Assembly (NCBI GenBank): GCA_902781045.1
Contig: CACZHT010000010.1
Span: 47,841 to 111,840 of the forward strand
Length of the DNA stretch: 64,000 nt
Reading direction: 5' to 3'
Source of the DNA: an uncultured Bacteroidales bacterium
Lineage (GTDB): Bacteria > Bacteroidota > Bacteroidia > Bacteroidales > Muribaculaceae
In this document: in pieces, positions 7,656 through 16,708 of the stretch
Numbering within the stretch: the first letter of the stretch is position 1
Layout: each line of letters starts with the position of its first letter
Notes under the pieces: model-generated
Seen by the model: the letters and a program-made list of their open reading frames with translations, nothing else
Databases searched by the model: none
What the model was told of the DNA's origin: nothing
Translations under genes and position numbers: made by a program

Positions 7656-9536
7656 ATGATGAGGCGTATGAATGAATCTGCCACTATAGCCCGAAGATGG
7701 TCGCTGGCACGTCTTGTGGCGTGTGTTGCGGCTGTACTGGTGCTGCTCGGCAGCGCGCTGACCGCGCGTGCCTCTGACGGCTCGGTGCTGGTGGTGGGTG
7801 GTGGCACCAGTGGTGTCGCCGCTGCGTTGCAGTGCGCGCGCATGGGCGTGCCGGTGACACTGGTCGAGTCCACCACTTGGCTGGGTGGCATGCTCACAGC
7901 TGCAGGCGTGAGTGCCGTCGACGGCAACTACCGTTTGCCGGCCGGCTTGTGGGGGGAGTTCCGTGATGCGCTGGTGCGGCACTATGGCTCGCTCGAGGCC
8001 CTGCAGACGGGCTGGGTGAGCCAGGTGATGTTTGAGCCTCATGTGGGTGACTCGATCTTCAAGGCGATGGTCGGACGTGAACCGCTCATCACCGTGCACT
8101 ACGAGTGCGAGCTCGCCGGACTTTGGCACAAAGGAATGAAGTGGCGGGTTGCGGTGAATACGCCGCGGGGGCGTTTGGACTTCTCGCCGACGGTGGTGAT
8201 TGACGCCACCGAGCTGGGCGATGTGGCGCGCAGAGCCGGTGTGCCCTACGATGTGGGCTTGGAGGCGCGTTCAATCACTGGCGAAGACATGGCCCCCGAG
8301 CAGTCGTCGCCCATTGTGCAGGACATGACCTATGTCGCCATCCTGCAAGATGTGGGTCACGATGCCACCATCCCGCGGCCCGAAGGCTATGACGCGTCGC
8401 TCTATCGATGCTCGGCCATCAACGACGGCTGCACCCAGCCCAGCCAACCCGGGCGCATGTGGCCTGTCGACAAGATGATCACATACGGGCGACTGCCCGG
8501 GGGCAAATACATGATCAACTGGCCCATCGAGGGCAATGACTATTATAATAATGTGGTGGATGCCTCAGCGACTCAGCGAGAGCTGGCCTACGAGCAGGCC
8601 AAGCGTGTCACGCTGGGTTTTGTCTATTTCATCCAGACCGAGCTGGGCTACCGCAACCTGGCACTCTCGCCCGACGAGTATCCCACGGCCGACCGTCTGC
8701 CGTGGTATCCCTATCACCGCGAGAGCCGCCGCATCCATGGGCTGGTGCGCTTTACCGCTCAGCACATCACAGCACCGTTTGACCAGCCACTGCCGCTCTA
8801 TCGCACCACAATCGCTGTGGGCGACTATCCGGTCGACCAACATCACGACCGCTATCAGGGCAGCGAACCGTTGCCCGACCTTCATTTCCATCCAGTGCCG
8901 TCCTATGGTTTGCCGTTGGGCACACTCATCCCCGCCGGGTTTGACAACCTGGTTGTGGCAGAGAAGTCAATTTCGGTTTCTAACGTCGTCAATGGCACGA
9001 CACGGCTGCAGCCCGTGGTGATGCAGACTGGCACAGCGGCTGGCGCAGTGGCGGCACTGGCGGTGAAGGGGCATTGCACTGTCGAGCAGGTGCCTGTGCG
9101 CAGTGTGCAGCAGGCCGTGCTCGATGCCGGCGGATATCTCTTGCCCTATCTGGACGTGCAGCGCGGCGATTCGCTCTTCATTCCGCTGCAGCACTTGGGG
9201 GCAACGGGCATCATCCGTGGTGAGGGCCGCACCGAGGGATGGAGCAATGAGACTTGGGTGCATCCCGAGCGTGAAGTCACTGCTGGCGAGTTGTGCCGGC
9301 TCTATGAATACTATGGTGTCACAGCTCCGCCCATGCCACGGCAGGTGACGGGACGTGACATCAGGCGTGCCGTCGGCATCATAGCCCACAGGCAGGGCGT
9401 TGCACATGTCGCTCTGCCACTGGGTTATGATGACGACTGCTTCATGTCCAGGGGGCAGTTTGCCCTGTGGGTCGACCGTGTGCTTGACCCCTTTACTGCC
9501 ATCGCAGTCGACCACAATGGCAATGTTAGACTCTAG
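7656..9536 (+). CDS. Exported FAD-dependent oxidoreductase
   Basis: A 626-residue protein with a signal peptide-like N-terminus (hydrophobic run ending ALTARASDG). It is followed at once by a Rossmann FAD motif (VLVVGGGTSGVAAALQ) and an acidic strand end (VTLVES). The length and the GGMLTAAGVSAVDGNY segment fit the FAD_dependent_oxidored family (PF12831 type) common in Bacteroidota glycan loci, where these proteins probably oxidise or eliminate from sugar residues in the periplasm. The C-terminal ~150 residues look like an added domain (HPEREVTAGELCRLYEYYGV). It is the first gene of a co-directional run reaching GH20, transcribed from the promoter at 7614-7644 and divergent from the ROK regulator. 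The substrate is unknown. Confidence 0.75.
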   Translation: MMRRMNESATIARRWSLARLVACVAAVLVLLGSALTARASDGSVLVVGGGTSGVAAALQCARMGVPVTLVESTTWLGGMLTAAGVSAVDGNYRLPAGLWGEFRDALVRHYGSLEALQTGWVSQVMFEPHVGDSIFKAMVGREPLITVHYECELAGLWHKGMKWRVAVNTPRGRLDFSPTVVIDATELGDVARRAGVPYDVGLEARSITGEDMAPEQSSPIVQDMTYVAILQDVGHDATIPRPEGYDASLYRCSAINDGCTQPSQPGRMWPVDKMITYGRLPGGKYMINWPIEGNDYYNNVVDASATQRELAYEQAKRVTLGFVYFIQTELGYRNLALSPDEYPTADRLPWYPYHRESRRIHGLVRFTAQHITAPFDQPLPLYRTTIAVGDYPVDQHHDRYQGSEPLPDLHFHPVPSYGLPLGTLIPAGFDNLVVAEKSISVSNVVNGTTRLQPVVMQTGTAAGAVAALAVKGHCTVEQVPVRSVQQAVLDAGGYLLPYLDVQRGDSLFIPLQHLGATGIIRGEGRTEGWSNETWVHPEREVTAGELCRLYEYYGVTAPPMPRQVTGRDIRRAVGIIAHRQGVAHVALPLGYDDDCFMSRGQFALWVDRVLDPFTAIAVDHNGNVRL

Positions 9537-9584
9537 TCGTGGCGACAACTAACAACCAGAAACTAACAACTAACAACTACAATA

Positions 9585-10676
9585 ATGAGTAACCGCAGAC
9601 AATTTTTGAAGAATATGGCACTGGCTGGGGCTGCAGCCGCAACAGCTGGCTCGTTGCAGAGCATGCGCAGTGCCACCGATGCCGATGTGCGACAAGCCGT
9701 TGCCACCGGCGATGCCAGCCACCTGCTCATCCGTGGAGAGGGCTTGCCCATCACGGGCACCTTCCTTGATGAAATCTCGCACGACATCCCCCACCAGAAC
9801 TGGGGGCCGCGCGAGTGGGATCAAGATTTCCAGAACATGCGTGCCATAGGCATCGACACCGTCATCATGATTCGCTCGGGCTATCGCAAGTTCATCACCT
9901 ACCCATCGCCCTATCTGATGAAGAAAGGGTGTTATATGCCTTCAATGGACCTGCTTGAGCTCTTCCTGACCCTGGCCGACAAATACAAGATGAAGTTTTA
10001 CTTTGGTCTCTATGACTCTGGACGCTACTGGGACACGGGCGACATGAGTTGGGAGGTTGAGGACAACAGGTATGTCATCGACGAGGTCTGGTCGCGCTAT
10101 GGTAGCCGCCACAAGAGCTTCCAAGGGTGGTATATCAGTGGCGAAATCAGTCGTCGCACCCGTGGGGCAATCAAAGCCTTCCATGATTTGGGCAAGCAGT
10201 GCAAGGATGTCTCCGGTGGGCTGCCCACATTCATCTCGCCGTGGATCGACGGTAAGAAGGCCGTGGATGCCTCCAAGGGGAGTTTGACCAAGGAAGATGC
10301 GGTCTCGGTCGAGCAGCACGAGAAGGAGTGGAGCGAGATTTTCGATGGCATCCACGATGTGGTCGATGCCTGTGCCTTCCAGGACGGGCAGATTGACTAT
10401 GACGAACTTGACGCGTTCTTCACTGTCAACAAGCGTATGGCCGACAAGTTCGGCATGCAGTGCTGGACCAACGCCGAGTCGTTCGATCGCGACATGCCCA
10501 TACGTTTCTTCCCCATCAAGTTCGACAAGTTGCGCATGAAGCTTGAGGCGGCCAAGCGTGCCGGCTATGACAAGGCCATCACTTTCGAGTTCAGCCACTT
10601 CATGAGTCCCCAGTCGGCCTACCTTCAGGCGGGTCACCTCTATGACCGCTACAAGGAGTACTTCGGGATCAAATGA
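9585..10676 (+). CDS. Tat-exported DUF4434-like glycoside hydrolase-fold protein
   Basis: A 363-residue protein beginning with a twin-arginine signal (NRRQFLKN, then an Ala-rich hydrophobic stretch). The mature part resembles DUF4434 proteins, which have a (beta/alpha)8 fold: ITGTFLDEISHDIPHQNWG, then KFYFGLYDSGRYW, SFQGWYISGEISR and QCWTNAESFD. Candidate catalytic acids are the Glu in YISGEIS and the Glu in NAESFD; this is inference from their place at strand ends. Tat export is consistent with folding before transport. It follows the FAD oxidoreductase by 48 bp and should act with it on the same sugar in the periplasm. Confidence 0.65.
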   Translation: MSNRRQFLKNMALAGAAAATAGSLQSMRSATDADVRQAVATGDASHLLIRGEGLPITGTFLDEISHDIPHQNWGPREWDQDFQNMRAIGIDTVIMIRSGYRKFITYPSPYLMKKGCYMPSMDLLELFLTLADKYKMKFYFGLYDSGRYWDTGDMSWEVEDNRYVIDEVWSRYGSRHKSFQGWYISGEISRRTRGAIKAFHDLGKQCKDVSGGLPTFISPWIDGKKAVDASKGSLTKEDAVSVEQHEKEWSEIFDGIHDVVDACAFQDGQIDYDELDAFFTVNKRMADKFGMQCWTNAESFDRDMPIRFFPIKFDKLRMKLEAAKRAGYDKAITFEFSHFMSPQSAYLQAGHLYDRYKEYFGIK

Positions 10677-10701
10677 ATGATGCAGTGGTCTTTGAGTTTT
10701 T

Positions 10702-10812
10702 AGTTAAAAGTTTACAGTTAAAAGTTTACAGTTAAAAGTTGTCATCGGCGCGAGTAATGGCTTTACTACTTTACTACTCTACTACTTAACTTCTTAACTA
10801 CTTAACTACTTG
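10702..10812. repeat. Low-complexity intergenic word repeats
   Basis: A 14-bp unit (AGTTAAAAGTTTAC) occurs at 10702-10715 and 10716-10729, with a truncated third copy to 10740. It is followed by TTTACTAC/TTAACTAC word repeats from about 10759 to 10812. This fills most of the spacer between the DUF4434 and MFS genes. No hairpin with a T-run or promoter box is evident. Confidence 0.7.
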
Positions 10813-10816
10813 CATA

Positions 10817-12217
10817 ATGAAAGATTACCATATAGGATATGTGATATTCCTGGCACTGGTGGCTGCCGGTGGTGGCTTCCTGTTCGGCTATGACACCGCC
10901 GTCATCAGTGGCACCATCGGCCAGGTGACCCAGCTCTATGGGCTGGATGTGCTGCAGCAGGGCTGGTATGTGGGCTGCGCCCTGGTCGGGTCAATCCTGG
11001 GTGTGGCTGCAGCTGGCACCTTGAGCGACCGCTTGGGTCGCAAGACCGCCATGATTGTTGCGGCCACGATGTTCACCCTCTCGGCCGTGGGCTGCGCGTT
11101 GTGCAACACGTTCGACCAGCTGGTCATCTACCGCATCATTGGCGGTGTGGGCATCGGCGTGGCCAGTATCGTCTGCCCGATGTATATCAGCGAGATAGCC
11201 ATCACACAGTTCCGTGGCCGCCTGGTGTCAACCTACCAGTTGGCCATCACCATCGGCTTTGTCGCCGCCTATCTGGCCAACTACCTGTTGTTGCAGTGGT
11301 CGCATGGCATGGGCGAGGGCTCGGGGTTGTGGCACAAGGTCATGGTCACTGAGGTCTACCGCGGCATGCTGGGTCTGGAGACCGTGCCGGCATTGCTGTT
11401 CTTCATCGTCATCTTCCTGCTCCCCGAGAGTCCGCGCTGGCTCATCGTGCGCGGGCAGAGCGACCGCGCCAAGCACATCTTCGGGCGCATCTACACCCGT
11501 GAGGCCGATGCCGACCGTCAGGTCGACGAGGTGGCCCAGAGTGCACGCAGCGAGGAGAAGAGCGACGTGCGCTATCTCTTCAGCCCGGGCATACGCACAG
11601 CTCTGATTGCCGGAGTGTGCATCGCCATCCTAGGGCAGTTCATGGGCGTGAATGCCGTTCTCTACTATGGGCCCAAAATCTTTGAGGATGCGGGACTGTC
11701 GAGCGGCGACTCATTGTTCTACCAGGTGCTTGTGGGCATGGTCAACATGCTCACCACCGTGCTGGCCTTGCTCATCATCGACAAGGTGGGGCGCAAGCAG
11801 CTGGTCTACTATGGTGTCAGTGGCATGATTGTCTCACTGTTGCTCATTGCCATCTATTTCAGCTACGGCGAGTCGTTGGGCTGGTCCAGCATTGTGATGC
11901 TGGTGTTCTTCTTGCTCTACGTCTTCTTCACCGCAGTGTCCATCAGTGCGGTGGTGTGGGTGTTGCTCAGCGAGATGTATCCCACCCGTGTGCGTGGCCT
12001 GGCCATGTCCATAGCCGGCTTTGCTCTGTGGATTGGCACTTATCTGGTGAGCCAGCTCACCCCATGGTTGCTGGCCAATGCCACTCCCACTGGCACGTTC
12101 ATCATCTTTGCTGTGATGTGCTTGCCCTATCTCTTCATCATGTGGCGTTACATTCCCGAGACGGCCGGACGCTCGCTTGAGGATATCGAGCGCCACTGGA
12201 CGAAACGCAATGCCTAA
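10817..12217 (+). CDS. MFS sugar porter (sugar:H+ symporter)
   Basis: A 466-residue, 12-TM transporter. Family signatures are clear: GGFLFGYDTAVISGT in TM1, DRLGRK after TM2, LPESPRWL before the central loop, DKVGRKQLVYYG after TM8 and PETAGRSLEDIE at the C-terminus. These mark the sugar porter family (XylE/GalP/GLUT). It would bring the released monosaccharide across the inner membrane. The locus suggests an N-acetylhexosamine or uncommon sugar rather than xylose, but the specificity is not readable. The start at 10817 follows the low-complexity spacer; the next gene's ATG is 81 bp after the stop. Confidence 0.88.
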   Translation: MKDYHIGYVIFLALVAAGGGFLFGYDTAVISGTIGQVTQLYGLDVLQQGWYVGCALVGSILGVAAAGTLSDRLGRKTAMIVAATMFTLSAVGCALCNTFDQLVIYRIIGGVGIGVASIVCPMYISEIAITQFRGRLVSTYQLAITIGFVAAYLANYLLLQWSHGMGEGSGLWHKVMVTEVYRGMLGLETVPALLFFIVIFLLPESPRWLIVRGQSDRAKHIFGRIYTREADADRQVDEVAQSARSEEKSDVRYLFSPGIRTALIAGVCIAILGQFMGVNAVLYYGPKIFEDAGLSSGDSLFYQVLVGMVNMLTTVLALLIIDKVGRKQLVYYGVSGMIVSLLLIAIYFSYGESLGWSSIVMLVFFLLYVFFTAVSISAVVWVLLSEMYPTRVRGLAMSIAGFALWIGTYLVSQLTPWLLANATPTGTFIIFAVMCLPYLFIMWRYIPETAGRSLEDIERHWTKRNA

Positions 12218-12297
12218 TGCACAATGTTTGCAGCTGCCACAATCAGGTAACGGCTTTACTACTTCACTACTTTTACTATATTACTACTCAAAACAAT

Positions 12298-13479
12298 ATG
12301 ATAGATTTTAAACAACTCTCCGAGCAATACAAACACGAGCTGCTCGACCGGGTCATCCCGTTCTGGATCGAGAAGTCGCAGGACCGCGAGTGTGGGGGAT
12401 ACTTCACCTGCCTCGAGCGCGATGGCTCGGTATTCGACACCGACAAGTTTGTCTGGATGCAGGGACGCGAGGTGTGGATGCTCTCGATGCTGTATAACAA
12501 GGTCGAGCACCGCCAGGAGTGGCTTGATGCCGCCGTCCAGGGAGCTGAGTTCATGCGTCGATATGCCCATGACGGCCAGCTCAACTGGTATTTCTCGCTC
12601 ACGCGCGAGGGCCAGCCGCTGGTCGAGCCTTACAACATCTTTTCCTATACTTTCGCCACCATGGCATTTGGTCAGCTGGCCATCGCCACAGGCAACGACG
12701 AGTATGCCCGCATCGCCCGCGACACGTTCGACATCATCTTGAGCCGTGTCGACAATCCCAAGGGGCGGTGGAACAAGGCTCATCCCGGCACGCGCCCGAT
12801 GAAGAACTTCGCCCTGCCCATGATTTTGTGCAACCTGGCACTGGAGATTGAGCCGCTGCTCGACCCGGCCTTCTTGCAGCAGTGCATCGACACTTGCATC
12901 CACGAGGTGATGGATGTCTTTGTCCGTCCCGAGTTGGGTGGGCTGGTGGTCGAGAACGTGGCCCTCGACGGGTCGTTGGTCGACACGATGGACGGGCGCC
13001 ACATGAACCCTGGGCATGCCATCGAGGCCATGTGGTTCATCATGGACTTGGGCAAGCGTCTCAATCGCCCCGACCTCATCGAGCGCGCCAAGGACACTGC
13101 CCTGCGCATGGCCGACTATGGCTGGGACAGCGAGTATGGAGGCATCTTCTACTTCATGGACCGCTTGGGCCGCCCCACTCAAGAATTGGAGTGGGACCAA
13201 AAGCTGTGGTGGGTGCACATCGAGACGCTCATCGCCATGATCAAGGGCTACAACCTCACCGGCGACCCGCGCTGCCTCGAGTGGTTCGAGCGCGTGCACG
13301 ACTATGTGTGGTCGCACTTCCGCGACCCCGAGTGGCCCGAGTGGTTCGGCTACCTCAACCGCCGCGGCGAGGTGTTGCTCACGCTCAAGGGCGGCAAGTG
13401 GAAGGGATGCTTCCATGTGCCGCGTGGGCTGTATCAGTGTTGGCAAGTGCTTGAGCAACTCGCGGCCCGAAACCAGTAA
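12298..13479 (+). CDS. AGE-family N-acylglucosamine 2-epimerase
   Basis: A 393-residue (alpha/alpha)6-barrel protein. NPGHAIEAMWFIM, KLWWVHIETLIA and GCFHVPRGLYQCW are the conserved histidine-bearing segments of the N-acetylglucosamine 2-epimerase / renin-binding-protein family; the paired His residues act as acid/base. It likely interconverts ManNAc and GlcNAc in the cytoplasm (no signal peptide). Cellobiose or mannose 2-epimerase activity is the main alternative because the fold is shared. The product GlcNAc would be a substrate for the kinase at 2957-3802. I start at 12298; the frame is open to 12217 but that portion translates a low-complexity spacer. Confidence 0.8.
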   Translation: MIDFKQLSEQYKHELLDRVIPFWIEKSQDRECGGYFTCLERDGSVFDTDKFVWMQGREVWMLSMLYNKVEHRQEWLDAAVQGAEFMRRYAHDGQLNWYFSLTREGQPLVEPYNIFSYTFATMAFGQLAIATGNDEYARIARDTFDIILSRVDNPKGRWNKAHPGTRPMKNFALPMILCNLALEIEPLLDPAFLQQCIDTCIHEVMDVFVRPELGGLVVENVALDGSLVDTMDGRHMNPGHAIEAMWFIMDLGKRLNRPDLIERAKDTALRMADYGWDSEYGGIFYFMDRLGRPTQELEWDQKLWWVHIETLIAMIKGYNLTGDPRCLEWFERVHDYVWSHFRDPEWPEWFGYLNRRGEVLLTLKGGKWKGCFHVPRGLYQCWQVLEQLAARNQ

Positions 13480-13521
13480 CCTATAACTCGAAACATTAAT
13501 CACACAATAAACAGATTCCTT

Positions 13522-16500
13522 ATGAAACACACTGTTACACATGCAGTTCAAGACAATGTGAGACGGCTGTTGCTGCTCATGTTGCTGGCTGTGCTGCCCC
13601 TGCTGGGGTGGGCGCAGCAGATGGTGAGAGGAGTCGTCACCGACAAGTCTGGCGACCCGCTCATCGGTGTGTCGGTGCTGGTCAAGGGCACGTCTACGGG
13701 CGTGACCACCGACATCGACGGAAACTATGCCATAGCAGCCCGCACCGGGCAGACGCTCGTGTTCAGCTATGTGGGCATGACCACACAGGAGGTCAGGGTG
13801 GGGCAGTCCTCGACCCTCGACATCGTCATGCAGGACAATGCCATGAACCTCGACGATGTGGTTGTGGTGGGATATGGCAAGCAGAAGAAGTCATCCATCA
13901 CCGGCGCCGTCTCGGCCATCAAGGGCGATGAGCTGCTGGTGACTCCGTCGACCAACATCTCCCAAATCCTGGGTGGTCGTGTGGCCGGTATCTCTTCGGT
14001 GCAGACATCGGGTGAGCCGGGGCAGGATCAGGCCTCGCTGCGCATCCGTGGCTCCATCAACTCGGTGACCTACATCGTCGACGGTATCCCCCGCAGCATC
14101 AACGAGGTCGACCCCAACGACATCGAGAGCGTGTCGGTGCTCAAGGATGCTAGCGCAACGGCAGTCTATGGACTCAAGTCGAGCGGTGGTGTGATCATTG
14201 TCACCACCAAGAAAGGTGCCAAGCGTTCGCCCACCATCACCTACGACGGACAGATTGGTGGTTCGTATAATGCCAACTTCCCCAAGTTTATGAACGCGCG
14301 TGAGTTTATGAACTACTACAACATGGCCGACCTGATGGATCAGATGGCACGTGGCGTGATCACCGACCGCACGCAGTATGTGCCGCGCTATCCACAGAGT
14401 ATGATTGACCAGATTGGTAATGGCGATGCCAGTGACGGATATGACGATGTCAACTACATCGACAAGGTCTTTGGCACCGGTACCAACACCAAGCACACCC
14501 TGTCGATGCAGGGCGGCAACGACCGCACCACCTACTACGGCTCGCTGGGCTACATGGGCCAGAAGGGTAATATCGACAACTTCACCTACGACCGCTACTC
14601 GATGCGCCTCAATCTTGAGTCAAAGATTGGCAAGTACTGGACCTTGTCGATGGGAGCTAGTGGCTTTGTGGCCGACACCAAGACTCCTGGTTTCCTCTCG
14701 GGTGGTGCCGACAATGGATCATACGAGGTGGGCTATCTCTCCATCGCCCACCAGGCCATCGCCATGCACCCCTATCTGGCTGAGCGGTATAATGGCTTGT
14801 ACACGGGCATCATCTCGGCCAATGGCAGCTCGCCTAATAGCCCGTTGGCCGCCATCTACGAGAGCGGCTACAAGAAGACTCATGCCATGAGCCTGAGCAC
14901 CAACGTGTCGCTGCGCTTCGATGTGCCATGGGTCGAGGGTCTCAGTGCCAAGTTCACGGGGGCATACGACTACAGCAACTCGCGCAACAAGAATCTGGAC
15001 GAGCCTTTTGAGGTCTCGAACTACAACGCCAGTCAGCGCACCTTCACCACCACGACAGGTGCCAAGGGCACCAGCATCCGGGTGGGACAGGGCATGAACA
15101 ACTACACCCAGCTGCTGGCCGACCTGCAACTGAACTATGACCGCACCTTCGGCGACCATACCCTGGGGCTGCTGGCCCTGATGGAAGTGCGCGACAACAA
15201 GAGTGACGGCATGAGTGCATACGCCAAGGACCTCAACTTCACCGGCCTGCCCGAGCTCAACTATGGCACGATGGATGCCATCGGTGGCTGGAGCGACCAC
15301 TCGCGTGTGGCGGGCTTCGTCTTCCGCGGCCAGTACAACTACGCCGACCGCTACTATGCCGAGTTCAGTGGCCGATATGATGGCTCCTACAAGTTCTCAG
15401 GCAATGTCAGCGGCAAGCGTTGGTCGTTCTTCCCCAGCGCGTCGGTGGCATGGCGCATCAGCAAGGAGGCATTCATGGAGTCGACCAATAGCTGGCTCAG
15501 CGACCTCAAGCTGCGCGTGAGCTACGGTGTGACGGGCGACGACTCGGGCAGCGATGCTTACGCCTTCCTCAGCACCTACGCCTTCGGCAACAAGGTGGCC
15601 ACCAACGAGGCTCTGGTCAACTCGGTCTACCTGGCCTATATCGCCAACCCCGACCTGACCTGGCAGAAGACCAACTCGCTCAACTACGGCTTCGACGCAC
15701 AGTTGTGGGGGGGCAAGCTGGGCATTGAGGTTGACGCCTTCTACAACTACACCCACGACATGCTCATGTCGATGGGCGGCGACTATCCGTCATCGATGGG
15801 CGGCTTCTACAAGACCTATGCCAACTACGGCAAGATGGATGCCAAGGGTATCGACCTGATGCTCTCGCACCGCAACCACTTCACGGCTGGCGGAAAGACC
15901 TTCAACTATGGCATCACGGGCAACATCTCGTGGGCCAAGAACCGCTGGCTGCGCTATCCCGACGCGCCCAACACCCCGGAGTGGGCCAAGGTCACGGGCA
16001 CGAGCGTCAACGCCTTCTATGGTTGGGTGGCCGACGGCCTCTATCGCTCGGAAGAGGAGATTGACAACTCGGCATGGTTCGGCACGCGGCCCAATGTGGG
16101 TGATATCCGCTATGTCGACCTCAATGGTGATGGCAAGATTGACTATCAGGACCGTGGACGCATCGGGCGCGACTCTCGTCCCGAGGTCACCTTCGGTCTG
16201 GGGCTGAGTGCCGACTGGAATGGCTTCGACCTCAACGCACAGTTCACCGGCGGCGCCAAGTTCGACGTGTCGATGACGGGTACCTACTACAACGGCTACG
16301 ATGACAACACCATCTGGACGCAGACCTTCAAGGAGCAGGGTAACTCGCCGTTGTTCTTGGTCACCAACGCCTGGAACATCGACAATCCCAATGGCACCAT
16401 GCCGCGACTCACCGCCGGCAACACCGGCCATGGTGGCGACAATGGCTTGGCTTCAACATTCTGGTTCCGCAAGGGCGACTACATCCGCCTCAAGTCGTTG

Positions 16501-16695
16501 CAGCTGGGCTACACCCTGCCTCGCGCGCTGACCATGCGCATCGGCATCGAGAAAATCCGCATCTACGCCCAGGGCAACAACCTGTTCACCATCGACGACC
16601 TGCCCGCCGGGTTCGACCCCGAGTCGCCACAGGTCAACAATGGCTACTATCCGCAGCAGCGTACCCTCATGGGAGGTCTAACAATCACATTCTAA
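13522..16695 (+). CDS. SusC-like TonB-dependent outer-membrane transporter
   Basis: A 1057-residue outer-membrane protein. After a signal peptide (MLLAVLPLLGWAQ) comes the SusC-type CarboxypepD_reg-like domain (VTDKSGDPLIGVSVLVKGTS). A TonB-box region follows (DDVVVVGYGKQKKSSITGAVS), then the plug (VDGIPRSINEVDPNDIESV, ATAVYGLKSSGGVIIVTTK) and a long beta-barrel ending YPQQRTLMGGLTITF with the terminal aromatic. It imports oligosaccharide with the SusD-like lipoprotein 13 bp downstream. It defines the PUL. No anti-sigma or hybrid two-component regulator is adjacent, so regulation may fall to the ROK protein. Confidence 0.95.
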   Translation: MKHTVTHAVQDNVRRLLLLMLLAVLPLLGWAQQMVRGVVTDKSGDPLIGVSVLVKGTSTGVTTDIDGNYAIAARTGQTLVFSYVGMTTQEVRVGQSSTLDIVMQDNAMNLDDVVVVGYGKQKKSSITGAVSAIKGDELLVTPSTNISQILGGRVAGISSVQTSGEPGQDQASLRIRGSINSVTYIVDGIPRSINEVDPNDIESVSVLKDASATAVYGLKSSGGVIIVTTKKGAKRSPTITYDGQIGGSYNANFPKFMNAREFMNYYNMADLMDQMARGVITDRTQYVPRYPQSMIDQIGNGDASDGYDDVNYIDKVFGTGTNTKHTLSMQGGNDRTTYYGSLGYMGQKGNIDNFTYDRYSMRLNLESKIGKYWTLSMGASGFVADTKTPGFLSGGADNGSYEVGYLSIAHQAIAMHPYLAERYNGLYTGIISANGSSPNSPLAAIYESGYKKTHAMSLSTNVSLRFDVPWVEGLSAKFTGAYDYSNSRNKNLDEPFEVSNYNASQRTFTTTTGAKGTSIRVGQGMNNYTQLLADLQLNYDRTFGDHTLGLLALMEVRDNKSDGMSAYAKDLNFTGLPELNYGTMDAIGGWSDHSRVAGFVFRGQYNYADRYYAEFSGRYDGSYKFSGNVSGKRWSFFPSASVAWRISKEAFMESTNSWLSDLKLRVSYGVTGDDSGSDAYAFLSTYAFGNKVATNEALVNSVYLAYIANPDLTWQKTNSLNYGFDAQLWGGKLGIEVDAFYNYTHDMLMSMGGDYPSSMGGFYKTYANYGKMDAKGIDLMLSHRNHFTAGGKTFNYGITGNISWAKNRWLRYPDAPNTPEWAKVTGTSVNAFYGWVADGLYRSEEEIDNSAWFGTRPNVGDIRYVDLNGDGKIDYQDRGRIGRDSRPEVTFGLGLSADWNGFDLNAQFTGGAKFDVSMTGTYYNGYDDNTIWTQTFKEQGNSPLFLVTNAWNIDNPNGTMPRLTAGNTGHGGDNGLASTFWFRKGDYIRLKSLQLGYTLPRALTMRIGIEKIRIYAQGNNLFTIDDLPAGFDPESPQVNNGYYPQQRTLMGGLTITF

Positions 16696-16708
16696 TCACC
16701 GCACAGTC

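Noticed and set aside
12217..12297. Longer start for the AGE epimerase at 12217
   Set aside because: The added 27 residues translate word-repeat spacer DNA (FYYITTQNN-like) and overlap the MFS stop. The ATG at 12298 starts directly at the conserved helix.
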